A stretch of DNA of 64,000 nucleotides from NCBI GenBank assembly GCA_964035575.1, contig OZ037915.1:806001-870000 (forward strand), written 5' to 3'. Positions 31,281 to 42,400 of this stretch are shown piece after piece; within the stretch, counting starts at the first letter, position 1; each line of letters begins with the position of its first letter. The translations under genes were made by a program, and so were the position numbers. The DNA is from Rhynchopus sp. YZ270_cl-10. Taxonomy: Eukaryota > Euglenozoa > Diplonemea > Diplonemida > Diplonemidae. The notes below the pieces were generated by a model. The model did no database searches. It saw only the letters and a program-made list of their open reading frames with translations, and was not told the origin of the DNA.

Positions 31281-33041
31281 TCATCGACTTCTCGTCACGT
31301 TGCTGAGTGGCGAAAGATCCAGAGTGGTTAAACCTTTGCAGTCGTAGAGAAAGTAGCAACCGATGCACGTCAAGTTGCTGAGTGGCGAAAGATCCAGAGT
31401 GGTTAAGCCTTCGCAGCCGCTGAGAAAGTAGTCACCGATTTCTGTCACGTTGCTGAGTGGCGAAAGATCCAGAGTGGTTAAGCCTTTGCAGTCGTAGAGA
31501 AAGCCTTCATCGATGTGCGTCAAGTTGCTGAGTGGCGAAAGATCCAGAGTGGTTAAGCCTTCGCAGCCGCTGAGAAAGTAGTCACCGATTTCTGTCACGT
31601 TGCTGAGTGGCGAAAGATCCAGAGTGGTTAAGCCTTTGCAGCCGCTGAGAAAGTGGTCACCGATTTCTGTCACGTTGCTGAGTGGCGAAAGATCCAGAGT
31701 GGTTAAGCCTTTGCAGTCGTAGAGAAAGCCTTCATTGGTGTGCGTCAAGTTGCTGAGTGGCGAAAGATCCAGAGTGGTTAAGCCTTCGCAGGCTCTGAGA
31801 AAGAAGCTACCGATGCGCGTCAAGTTGCTGAGTGGCGAAAGATCCAGAGTGGTTAAGCCTTTGCAGTCGCTGAGAAAGTGGTCACCGATGTGCGTCAAGT
31901 TGCTGAGTGGCGAAAGATCCAGAGTGGTTAAGCCTTTGCAGCCGCTGAGAAAGCCTTCATCGATGTGCGTCAAGTTGCTGAGTGGCGAAAGATCCAGAGT
32001 GGTTAAGCCTTTGCAGCCGCTGAGAAAGCTGCCATCGATGTGCGTCAAGTTGCTGAGTGGCGAAAGATCCAGAGTGGTTAAGCCTTCGCAGCAGCTGAGA
32101 AAGTATCTACCGATGCGCGTCAAGTTGCTGAGTGGCGAAAGATCCAGAGTGGTTAAGCCTTCGCAGCAGCTGAGAAAGCTGCCATCGATGTGCGTCAAGT
32201 TGCTGAGTGGCGAAAGATCCAGAGTGGTTAAGCCTTTGCAGCAGCTGAGAAAGCTGCCATCGATGTGCGTCAAGTTGCTGAGTGGCGAAAGATCCAGAGT
32301 GGTTAAGCCTTTGCAGTCGTAGAGAAAGAAGCTACCGATGCGCGTCAAGTTGCTGAGTGGCGAAAGATCCAGAGTGGTTAAGCCTTTGCAGCCGCTGAGA
32401 AAGAAGCTACCGATGCGCGTCAAGTTGCTGAGTGGCGAAAGATCCAGAGTGGTTAAGCCTTTGCAGCCGCTGAGAAAGCTGCCATCGATGTGCGTCAAGT
32501 TTCTGAGTGGCGAAAGATCCAGAGTGGTTAAGCCTTTGCAGCCGCTGAGAAAATAGCAACCGATGCGCGTAACATTGCTCAACCCTGACAGGTCAATGCT
32601 CGTCAACGTTGTACAATCGTTCAGAAACCTATCACCAACTTCCATCACACACGACACAGAGCTCAGATCAAGTCTCGTTAATGATGAACCCGACAAGAAT
32701 TGATTCGGAATGACAGTCGCAACCTCCGCCTGCAGAAGCAAACACGCCACCTCAGGATCCTCCACCTTCTCCAACCGCTCTGCCGTGATGTCCGTCTCAC
32801 CCAACGCGTGAAGCTCTGCTCGGGCTGCGTACTTCTTAGTTTTCGTCAGGATGATTGTGTCTCCAGCACTCAGCTGCGTGATGTCCTCTCCTTCGTCCTT
32901 CCCTCCGAAGCCCATGTGGAAGCTGTCCTCAGCCAACCCTACTGCAGACGCCACCTTCTGCCGCATCGTCTCCGTTGTGTCATCCACACCCACCTCGTTC
33001 ATGAACAAATTGTCGTCGTACCCCTTGATGGTTACGTCCAT
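31281..33041 (-). CDS. Ubl-LRR protein 6 with 17 homogenised LRRs, no CaaX end
   Basis: The protein is 586 aa from MDVTIKGYDD. The Ubl domain is diverged from the array copies but shares VGVDDTxExMRQKVASA, GFGGK and TQLSAGDTIILTKTK. The linker keeps the LHALGETDITAERLE pattern and LLLQAEV. Two diverged LRRs are followed by 17 units beginning GLTTLDLSPL that are almost identical at DNA level (period 69 bp, about 31290-32560). Variation is confined to the xxIGxxFLxx face and neighbouring residues. The frame stops inside a repeat (NVTRSR) without the C-cap and CVCM of the array genes, so the 3' end is either truncated or different by design. It may be a distinct subfamily rather than a dead copy, since the frame is fully open. 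Confidence 0.83.
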   Translation of the reverse strand: MDVTIKGYDDNLFMNEVGVDDTTETMRQKVASAVGLAEDSFHMGFGGKDEGEDITQLSAGDTIILTKTKKYAARAELHALGETDITAERLEKVEDPEVACLLLQAEVATVIPNQFLSGSSLTRLDLSSVSCVMEVGDRFLNDCTTLTSIDLSGLSNVTRIGCYFLSGCKGLTTLDLSPLRNLTHIDGSFLSGCKGLTTLDLSPLSNLTRIGSFFLSGCKGLTTLDLSPLSNLTRIGSFFLYDCKGLTTLDLSPLSNLTHIDGSFLSCCKGLTTLDLSPLSNLTHIDGSFLSCCEGLTTLDLSPLSNLTRIGRYFLSCCEGLTTLDLSPLSNLTHIDGSFLSGCKGLTTLDLSPLSNLTHIDEGFLSGCKGLTTLDLSPLSNLTHIGDHFLSDCKGLTTLDLSPLSNLTRIGSFFLRACEGLTTLDLSPLSNLTHTNEGFLYDCKGLTTLDLSPLSNVTEIGDHFLSGCKGLTTLDLSPLSNVTEIGDYFLSGCEGLTTLDLSPLSNLTHIDEGFLYDCKGLTTLDLSPLSNVTEIGDYFLSGCEGLTTLDLSPLSNLTCIGCYFLYDCKGLTTLDLSPLSNVTRSR

Positions 33042-33503
33042 TTTGTCTTCTTTTCTGTGTTGCTCTGTTGTGTGGTGGGGTTGTGGGAGTAGGAGAGGAC
33101 ATCAGAACACTGAAGGAGGCAATCATGGTGGGAAGAAGGCACGGAGTGCGTGGAGGAAAGCATTGGTGGAGGTCGTACGAACGCAGAAACGTGACCACAC
33201 GGTTGAGAGGAAAATCACAACCACGTCTTCAGCAGGCTGTCTGTTCAGGCCAAGTACATGTTTTTGCAAGCAGGAGGTAGCAGAGGTACACAACACCTCT
33301 CCTTGTACAACATTTAAATTTTAGTGAGAGGAAGAGAAGGGGAGGAGTCGTATCTATGGTCTGGGGACTGAAAAGGGGGGGTTTAGTGGGTGGGGAGGCA
33401 AACGCGTAAAATGGCATATTACTGGTTTCCGGGTTTGCAGAATAAGTCTAACGTCGGAACAAACGGCACCAAACAGCAAAAAGTACTGCACAGTGCATTT
33501 ACT
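33042..33503. other. 5' flank of Ubl-LRR 6
   Basis: No separate gene is seen. Confidence 0.4.
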
Positions 33504-33897
33504 ACAGCGGGGTACCACCCTGGCGCATCGTTCGCCCACCCCCTCGGGGAGGGTTCGGTACCAGGCTCCCACCATGCAAGAACGTTTTCGCCTGGTGTGA
33601 AAGGGGTTTGGTCTGGTGTGGAGCTAGGTTGGGTTAGCGATGCGCCTCGTTTTCCGACACTGCTCTGTTGTGAAGGGGATGGGGCGCATGGTGTGGTTGC
33701 GTTGTGACGGTCAGATGACTTTGATGGATGACGCTGAGGGGGGAGAACCGCTTCAGAGATGCCTCCTTTCGAGGAACGTTGCTGTTGTAGATCATTTGAC
33801 ACCTCTTTTTGGAGAAGCGAACGGAGATGGAGAATTTCTGCATTCGCCTTTTTCAGTTCTGCGGAGGGTCGAGTGGCGGTTGTGGTACTTTTTTGTG
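33504..33897 (-). CDS. Possible exon of an unidentified gene: coiled coil then Tudor-like segment
   Basis: On the minus strand a frame free of stops reads AELKKANAEILHLRSLLQKE (coiled-coil character). A Ser/Pro-rich linker follows, then GENVLAWW and GWYPAVV, the pattern of a Tudor-like barrel strand pair. A possible acceptor (TTTGCGCAG at 33898) and donor (GTAAAT at 33503) bracket it, but I could not find flanking exons. It may be one exon of a gene or a gene relic. A competing plus-strand frame (33640-34083, with FPDPAIYGNPGTDDPDPRA) overlaps its upstream half. I cannot exclude that the plus frame is the real one. Confidence 0.35.
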
Positions 33898-36032
33898 CTG
33901 CGCAAAGTGACCCTCAACGCAGAGCTCTTCCCCGACCCTGCCATCTACGGGAACCCTGGCACAGATGACCCGGACCCACGTGCCAACAGCCTGCTGTACA
34001 CTACTTTGCTTTTTGTCCGCGACATTTGGGTCTCACTTTACAGAAGCTGTGGCTGTGTAGTGTCACGTGAGATTTGGTCCTGAAGGACATGCTTGCTGAC
34101 GCGGAAGCTTGGTTTGCGAAGGAACTGAAGGTTGTACAAGCAGACCCACACAGTGTGGTCATACGGGGGGCGCGCCCACCCAAGTACTGCGCAAATTGAC
34201 AGAGATATGAGGAATACGTAAGCCACGGCAAAAATTAGGAGGGTTGGAAAGACGTGGTAAGATATTAAAATGCATCTTTTTTTTTTTTTTTTGTTGTTGC
34301 TTGCTTTTTGTGCTTTTTTTAGATCCACACCAAAAGCGAGAGTGCAGATCATATTTTTGTTCTATATTTTGAACGACGCTAAGCGACACTGAACGCATGG
34401 CAAGCAGGGCTGGAGAAAAGATCTTTTTTTTCCTATGTCAATGTATAAAGTGATCCAAACCATTGTTTGGAAACTAAAAAAGGAGGGAATTTTTTGTAAA
34501 AAAAAACCCCAAAAATCCCCCCTTTTTTTGTATTTTTTTTTTTTTTTTTGGAAACTTGGTTGTATTAGTGTAGCCACCCTAGAGTGTGCTCCACTATTTT
34601 TTTTTTTTTGACAAAAGGAACTATTCTCTCTCGCCTGAGCCATGGTTTGTTTTGTGCATTTCAAAAAAAAATTTAAAAAAAAAAAAAACAAGAAAACGTT
34701 AAGATGACCCCACGTACACATACATCTTTGAAGTTTTCAAATAAAAATGACGGCGCAGTTGAATAGAGAGGGGGGTAAACCACGATACCTCGCAATTTTC
34801 CCTTTTTTTCCCCTTCACATTCCCGCATCCCACCCGCTAATCAACCCACCTCCACGACAATAAGTTTTAAAAAAAATCAACAACGAAACATTTTCGAAGT
34901 CCCTGTATGTATAAAATATGAGAAGAGGAAAAAATCCTGGCCTCTCGTGTTCGTCCCAAATTGATAGGGTGAAGAAAAATAAAATGGAAGTTGGAAAGTG
35001 CAGAACGCCTCTGCTGACGCAGGCACCGGACCTGCAAAACAAGAGGGGAAAAATAAAACTAGAATTTGGCTTCGGGATAGACAGTGAAAATAAATATAAA
35101 AAAAAAATTTTTAAAGAACAACTTTTCCTTCCCCGTTTATCGCTCCTGCAAGTTTGTTGTGCTTTTCGCTATATGAGTTGTGAGAAAGGTAAAAACAAAA
35201 GAAGTTGAAACAGTGCTTAAAACGCATCTCAGTCGAGAAACAAAGTTGCCTATGAAATACAAAAGCCCCTCTCGTGAACAGTGTACATTGGTACAATGAC
35301 CGCCTGTACCAGGGGTGGACACCCAACACCGTGCAGTCCTACAATCCATTTTCGTGGTTTACATCTGATCTGTACTCGGAAGCCTGTGTGATGATGTAGG
35401 GGTCCGGATGGGGACAAATACTTGATAAAAAAATAATAATTTGCAAGGCACGTACCTTCCGTCGCTATTTCCTCTCAAATGTTTGGTATATAAAAACAGC
35501 GAACGAAATATGCTAGATATTTCAAAAGGAAAAGTGTCTCCCTCCCTGCACACACATCTTTAAAGAGAAGCTGAAAGTGCAAACGCACCAGATAAAATAA
35601 ATAGGAAGGGGGAAAGGTTTTCGGTGATTGCTCCATGACCCTTTTGGAGGGGTGATTAGCGACCGTATCGGGAGAACCATTTCTCCTTTTCAGATAGAAC
35701 CATGCACCAATGTACACCAACACATATTTTTTTTTTTCCCTTCCACTGTTTCCTACCGGGGCAGGCGTGACGCTGAAAGAGGGGGTGGAGATGGTTAATT
35801 AAACCACAGCATGTCACTTCATCACAGCGGTGGCGAGTGGCATGTGACTTCTGCCCAGTGCCCTGAATGTCAACGCTGAGAGATCAGGTCAAGCGCAGGT
35901 ATCCAGGTAGACGACACTCCCTTCGCAGAAGCTTTCGTGCGTCATAACGTTTTTTTATATTACTTTTTTTTTAACTTTGATCTGTACCAGGTTGTTTTTG
36001 TGTTTTGTTTTATGATTTTTGTTTTGTTTTGA
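33898..36032. other. Region without a supported gene
   Basis: 33,900-34,200 is less AT-rich and has a plus-strand stretch reading LADAEAWFAKELKVVQADPH that might be coding, but no homology is recognised. 34,200-36,000 holds an element A copy (34550-34598), family C elements (35010, 35198, 35555) and the 35270-35365 repeat. Confidence 0.4.
34550..34598 (+). repeat. Dispersed short element A
   Basis: GGAAACTTGGTTGTATTAG...GAGTGTGCTCCACTATT runs into a T-run. It is nearly identical to the copies at 3999 and 60027. Confidence 0.75.
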
Positions 36033-36047
36033 CCTGACACAGACCAG

Positions 36048-37179
36048 GCTTCGCGCTAACTTTTGGAAAAAAATCTGAAAAATCGTGTTTCGGGACCAAA
36101 AAAACGCACCTCAAATAGTCGTGCGTCAGGGGGTGAAAAAACAGTGTTTTGTGGCATTTCCGAGCCAATCCCGCGCTGTGGTGGGGCATATTCGGGAAAA
36201 TGGACAAAATTTTAGTGACTAAAATTTTCACAAAATATGAACCCATACTCTTAAACAAGGGGCATTTTCAGGTCTGAAAACCCAAATTCAGATGAAATTG
36301 TGGTGTTTTGACTGGGAACAGGTAGCGCCGCAGGCGCACGGTACCCAACTTTTGTCTTTTTATTTTTCCCTTTTTTCTGCTTTCTTTTGGTTGCACGAGC
36401 CGATTGCTCTCCACGGTGGGGTCACATGTGTGTGCAAAAACACTCTAAAGTACTCTTACTCTGAACGATGAGATTCCTCTGGTTATAGTAAGGAAACCCC
36501 TGTTTGCAAAAAGTGCGTAAATTACCTGTGGCTTTTTCCCGCCAAGAGGTCGTTTCGTTGCATTTCCGAACCAATCCCGGATTGTGGTGGGGGTGTACGG
36601 AAAAATGGACAAAAATGCAACGACTTAAAATTTGACAAAACATGAGCCCATACTCGTAAACAAGAGTTATTTTCAGGTCTGAAAACCCAACGTACTGAAG
36701 AAGCTATCGGTAATGTAGTGATGGCGGTGGGGTTTCAGTGACCACAGAGAAGAGTGAGAAAACCCAGGACGGTTATGGCCTCGGAGGGGGTGTGCCCCAT
36801 GGCGTCCTAATCAATCTTTATCCGTGAGGGAGGGGGGATCATCCTCAGGGGGGATGTGGAGTCGTACTCAAAATAAAATGAACTGTACATAAGTACATCA
36901 TGTTTAAACATAAAGGAGGGCAGGAACAGGTAGCGCCGCAGGCGCACGGTACCCAACTTTTTTATTTTTTTCTTTTCCCTTTTCTCTGCTTTCTTTTGAT
37001 CGCGCGAGCCGATTGCTCTCCACGGTGGGGTCACATGTGTGTGAAAACACTCTAAAATACCCTTACTATGAAATATGAGATTCTCTGGTTTTCTTAAGGA
37101 AACCCCCGTTTGCAAAAAAAAAACGCACCACAAAAATATCCAAAAATCCCGGGACAAAGGACAGAAGTTAGCGCAAAGC
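36048..37179. mobile_element. Non-autonomous DNA element with 14-bp flanking direct repeat
   Basis: The ends are GCTTCGCGCTAAC and its near-exact complement. It is flanked by CTGACACAGACCAG at 36034-36047 and 37180-37193. The interior carries the shared core twice (about 36150-36245 and 36545-36680) and the GCGCCGCAGGCGCACGGTACCC block twice (about 36325 and 36930). It is related inside to the 23034-25392 element although the termini differ. No ORF is present. Confidence 0.75.
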
Positions 37180-37739
37180 CTGACACAGACCAGAACGTTT
37201 TTTTTTTTTCAAAAATGAAAAATAGAATAGGGGCACATGGCCAGAAAGGAGCATGAGATGCGAAGGTATACAGCCACCGCCCCTCACAAAGTCTTTACAT
37301 CGAAAACATCAGAGGGGTCATTTGAGTGATAGAAGAAGACGTGTGTAGCACGGCGAAAACTAAACCTGACGGAAAAACACCAGTGGGGGAGAAAGAACCC
37401 ATATTTAAAAAAAAATGTGGGGATGGGGAGAAAATTTTGATAAGATGAACCTAAGCCTCTGATTCGTCATCCTAAAAAAAAAATTTTTTTTTGGGGGGAA
37501 ATCGGGAAGTTCTGTGTTTCTTTACATGCCCACTTTGGAATTTTTCAATTGTGCCCACTCCTCATCCCGATAAAATGGTTTTACAAAAAAAAGGGGGCAA
37601 TGGTTTGTTTCACCATATCAATGTGCACGGGTTGGGTTTGCTTTGTATATGAACAGCACTCCTCATCCCGATTGAACGACGGGTGTGACAATAAAAAGGG
37701 GGGAGGGGGAGGAGGGTGGTAGGAAGATGAGTATGGCTA

Positions 37740-38143
37740 CACGGTGGACTCTTTCTGGAAAAGGGCAACTTAAACAGAGATCGACCGGGAGGGAGTACCA
37801 ACTCCCCCTAGCAGTAGAAGGCGAATACGCATTCGCCCTATATTCAGATCCAAAAATTCCTGGACCATATTTGCCCCATAGTTGGGTGATCTATGATCGT
37901 CTCCGTGAGACACGTAACAGGCTGTGAGAGCTTGCGAGAGTCTGTGAGAGCTTACTGAGAGCTAGTGAAAAAAAATCTCTCCCCGTTCATAGATCACCCA
38001 ATATTCGGATCCGAATATAGGGCGAATATAGAAGAAAACAGGCGCATACGAAATTCGCCTTCGAGGTATGCCTAGGGAGTACCAACTCCCCCTTTTTGCA
38101 ACTCCGGAATAAAGTTGCCCTTTCCCAGAAAGAGTCCACTGTG
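37740..38143. mobile_element. MITE with TA target site and long terminal repeats
   Basis: The terminal repeats begin CACGGTGGACTCTTTCTGG on the left and CACAGTGGACTCTTTCTGG on the right complement, and extend through GGGCAACTT. TA lies on both sides. Each arm contains the palindrome GGGAGTACCAACTCCC, and a second inverted pair, GTGATCTATGA/TCATAGATCAC, lies inside. The layout suits a Tc1/mariner-type non-autonomous element. Confidence 0.75.
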
Positions 38144-39326
38144 TACACAAACATCTTTAAAAAAGATTGAAGGGGGAAAAAAAAAGTAAACGTACCTCTC
38201 GTACACATCGTAGCTAAGAAAAGGGGCAAAACTTTTCTTTTTTTTTTCGCAAGATGAACCTAAGCCCTCTCGTTTGCTTTATCCACCTCAAAGAAAAATT
38301 TTGAGAGATGAAATTGTGCCTCACACCCAAATACAAAAATGAGTCTGGGTTGAGTTCGTGGTAGGGGGGTAATAAGGGGGTGCAGTAAAACGGAAATACA
38401 ATCTCAAAGAAAAAAATGTGCCTCACATGCGCACACTGATTGAAGAGTATTGCTTATGCGCGCATTTAGCTTTTTTGGTTTTGTCTTTTTTGAAAAAACT
38501 TGGTTGTATTAGTGTAGACACCCGAGGAAGAACTCCACCTTTTTTTGATAAATTGTTGGAGTAGTGTAGTTGCCTCGGTTGTGTTCCACAGTTGTGCAAC
38601 CTCCACTGTCCATTTTTTTGTTTGTTTGTTTTTTTTTTTGTTTTTTTGCAAAACTCAGCGCAGACACCTCAATCACCGAGTAGAGCTCAATAGGATACAC
38701 AACAGTATTGTGCACCTGTTTGTCCTGCCATCACATAGTTGGCTGAAAACGACAATGATTACCCCACCAAGGTGATTGTACTCAATTTTCGCCCGAAAAA
38801 GGGGATAGGTGGAACTAGAGGGGCACACCTCGTCTTTCAAAGAGTCCTGCAGATTGATTAGGGCACCTCTGGTCATCAACAAAGACTATTAAGATGGAAA
38901 AAATATGGGAGAAGAGGAGTGGGGGAAGTTTCTGAAAAATCTTGCGTCGAAGCGTGACCACCTGGGGGATGGGCTCCACTTCTGCGAGATTTGCTTCTTG
39001 AAGAAAACTTGGTTGTGCTATCAATACCGGAAATGTGGCAAATGCTAGACTGTATGGCAGTATTTGTACACACGTATGGTATTGTTTTTGATCAGCTCTT
39101 GGTTTAGTGTTATGAGCTTCTCACATAAAAGCGAAGTTCTTAATGCAGGCACCTCCGACTGACATACTGGATGAAAGCACAAAGAACCCTGCGGCCAACA
39201 GAAGATGTATAAAAAGAACTTCACTCTCCAGAATACTCCAAGTTTTTTTTCTTTTTCTTTTCATTATTCTTTGAATTATTAGACTAGCGCGAGTCCAAGC
39301 TCTAAACTCTGCAATGACTACACCAC
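38144..39326. other. Spacer with element A and family C copies
   Basis: Element A copies lie at 38493-38540 and 38546-38615 (long variant). A family C element (AATGCAGGCACCTCCGACTG...) lies at 39125-39205. A GTAC-CTCTC-GTAC hairpin lies near 38202. No gene is seen. Confidence 0.5.
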
Positions 39327-39403
39327 TTTTTTTTTGAAATCCTCTTGTAACCCAGAAGAAAGTGAAGTTGATAGTGCAAACGCCTCTGGGACGCAGGCAC
39401 TGA

Positions 39404-39432
39404 CACTCCGCGGGTTATCGAACCCCGGAGTG
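39404..39432. repeat. Hairpin overlapping the LINE ORF2 stop codon
   Basis: CACTCCG pairs with CGGAGTG, and GGGTT pairs with AACCC around an ATCG loop. The sequence resembles a tRNA T-arm on the minus strand (GGGTTCGATAACCC). Comparable hairpins occur at about 46074-46091 and 48188-48210. Confidence 0.6.
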
Positions 39433-42400
39433 TTGCGCTTGTGTTTGGTTTACAGGGAAGCTGTAAGCAGGTATACAATCATTACCCCACCCTGACCGGG
39501 AAGGGGGGACAACATGATTTAGTGATTCAAGAAAAGCACGTGTTTTAGCACACAACACTGGGCGTCTGCTGAATCCGATGAGCGCCGGGGCGCCGACGGA
39601 ACGGAGGGAGTGCACACGATCCCTCTTCACACCAGGGAATGGGGCGCGGCGGAGTTTCGCTGTTAAAGCCCGCATGTTAGCCTTGACGATGAGCCTTTGC
39701 ATGGCCCGCCCACGCTCGCGGATATTAGAGGTCTGTTTGGCGAGGAAGACCCTTGTGCGCAATTCGAAGTCGACCGCGAGCTCGACACACGACACGTCGC
39801 GGGGTTCTTTGCTCCACTCGAGCGTAATCACCCACCACAGGAAAGCTTTCAAAGTGAACGCCTCCCTATAGGTGGAGGAAAAACTAGGTTGTAGCTTGGT
39901 CAGATATGTGCGGAAGGGGGTATCCCGTTTAGAGGCAGCAAATGTGAGATTCCAAGGGTGCACAGCCGGGGCCACATCCGCTGGACTTGAGAGGGTCGTG
40001 TCGATCGTGGTGACGGCATCGAGGAGAAGAGACTGTACCGCCTTCACCGTCACCTTGCTCACATTGGAGGGCACAATGCCGTGCAGCACAAAGCAGGTGG
40101 GAAGCCCCTTGCCGTAGAGGCTGATGGCCGACGCATGTAGGGCAGTGAATGCCGGTGTGTGCACTATGCTGCAGTGCCACAGTAGGTGGCGTGTGTGGCA
40201 TGTAACCTGGACGAGGCATAAGGGGCATTTATCGCTGAAGTCCGCCTCGGGCAGGCCACTGCGCTTGAGCCCATCTGGATGGCAGAAGAGGACTCCACCA
40301 CACAGAACACGTCGCATCCGGAAAGCCTTGAGGGGGTCGTGGTATTGTAGATTGCGCCACAGGGCATTGGTGGCGCGGGTGTCAATGCCGTCGTTGATGC
40401 CGTCGTACGTAGGGCGTTTACTCTGTAGGTCATCCCATACCGCCGTACGTGCCAGAACTCGCACTTCATGGGCCCTCTTGGCTTTGTCTATCTCGATGAT
40501 GGGGGTAGTCTTCGCGGTTGCAGACGTAGACGTCACTGTCTTCATCTCAGGGTCCCAACTCACGCCACATCTGCGGGAGGCGGCAAGCACCGTCCCCACT
40601 GGACCAACTGCATGCATAGGTGTACCCCGTGTGGCCAGGGTCTCGTATCTCTCTCTGATGTTCATGCACCTCTGGCGTATGGCGTCGTTGCGTTCCACAC
40701 TGGCAGCGTAAGTTCTGAACGTCCGGCATATTGCACTCGAGAGGGGGTGTGCCACGTGCGCCTTCAGGCAGAGTGTGAGCAATGCATCCACTGAACGGGT
40801 AAGGTAGGTGGGGCCCCAGCAGCACATCGCCACTGCCTTCGTTAGTTCATTCAACACTGACTGAGGGGGCATGTTGAATGCGGACTCGTATAACACTGAA
40901 GGGAGGATGGCAGATGTGGCAATAGATACCTTCTGGGAGAAGGAGAGCGGTGTCGCACCCAAACATGAGAGCGCCCTCACGGCTGATTGGTATACCGTAG
41001 CGTTGTATCGCCCCTTGCTCCGTAGGGAGCTGTACATCATCACGCCGAGTGAGCGGAGTGACTCTGTTGTCCGGAACCTATGGTTGTCCTCAGACTTCAG
41101 CTTGCATTTGTGGTTCTTCAATGATGAGAAGGCAAAGGTCTTCGCCATGTTGAGGCGCATGCCTGTGATGCGGCAGAAGTCCTCCACTCGCAGCAGACAC
41201 GCCCCCACCGAAGCTTCACTATGGCGAGACAAAAGGTATGCGTCGTCAGCAAACGACCGTACAAACGCCTCAGGTACCTCTGCCGTGATGCAGTGTGTCA
41301 GGACCGACATCAAGGCGTTGATGAGCACCACAGAGAGGGGGCACCCCTGCAGAATCCCATTCGTCACGGAGTACGCCTCTCCTACGCCGGAGGGCAGCTT
41401 GAACCGCCGTCTCAGCTTGGCGTACATTGCTCGCAGAGGTGTCATGATCCTGGGGTGAAGCCCCATCTTCTCTACAAGATCCAAGGTGAGGCCCTGTGGT
41501 ACGCGGTCGAAGCACTTCGCAAAGTCGAGTGCCAGACCGTGCAGCGGTTCGCCACCGAGCAGAGCGTCCTCCATCTGTGTGAAGACGTCATACAAGACGT
41601 CGTTCGTGCTGTGCTTTGGGCGGAAGCCATGTTGCGACGGGTGTACCCATTGTTCCTGCCATTGTTGAACTGCCTGCAGGCGTGCGCAGGCCCACAACCG
41701 GTACACCGCACTGGTCACTGTCACAGGACGTAGCTTCAAGGGGGACTGGTCCTCGCCTTTGGGAAGGAGCGTCACCAGGGCGGTCAACAGCGCTTGCGGC
41801 CACACACCGTTCGTCTCTATCGCGTTGAACACTCGGGCAAAACCGTCCAGTATGCACAGGGGCATCGCATGAAGCTCCAATGAGCGCCAGCCATCAGTTC
41901 CGCAGGCGTCCGTGCGCTTACCTTTCTTGTCAAGCGTTCTACGCAAGTCAGCACCACTTAGCGGGTCTAGGGACATCGGGGAGTGCGCGACGAAGCTGCC
42001 GAAACGTTGTTCGAAAGAGGCGAGAGTTGGCTCGGGATGGTCGTGGTCGTATAGGTTGAACACCGATTTCCATTCATCACGCAGGAGTTTGTCCATCTCC
42101 CTGTGGTTGGCCGTAAGCACACCATCTTCCCCCCGAAGGGCGGAAATAGGAACACCCTGTTTACCCATGCACCACGCCGTGAGTTTTCGTCGTTCGCTGC
42201 TGAAATCCACCTTCAGCTTGGTGGTGTACTGCTTCTCGCGCTGTAGACGGGTATTGCGTATCTCAAGGTTCATAAGCATCTTGGATTTTTCCAGCAGAGA
42301 GTTAAGGATCTGTATTTGCCTTTCGAGCGAGAGAGGGATTGTCGTCTCCTCGGACCTCATCAACTTGAGCGTAATTGCGGTACGGAACACTTTACCCCAG

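Noticed and set aside
31290-32560. CRISPR-like array of evenly spaced repeats
   Set aside because: The 69-bp period is an open reading frame of 23-residue LRR units; variable parts are codons, not spacers.
39404-39432. tRNA gene suggested by a GGTTCGA-type T-arm
   Set aside because: There is no A box, acceptor stem or anticodon arm at the right spacing. Similar hairpins at 46075 and 48190 also lack them, so it is treated as a repeat hairpin.
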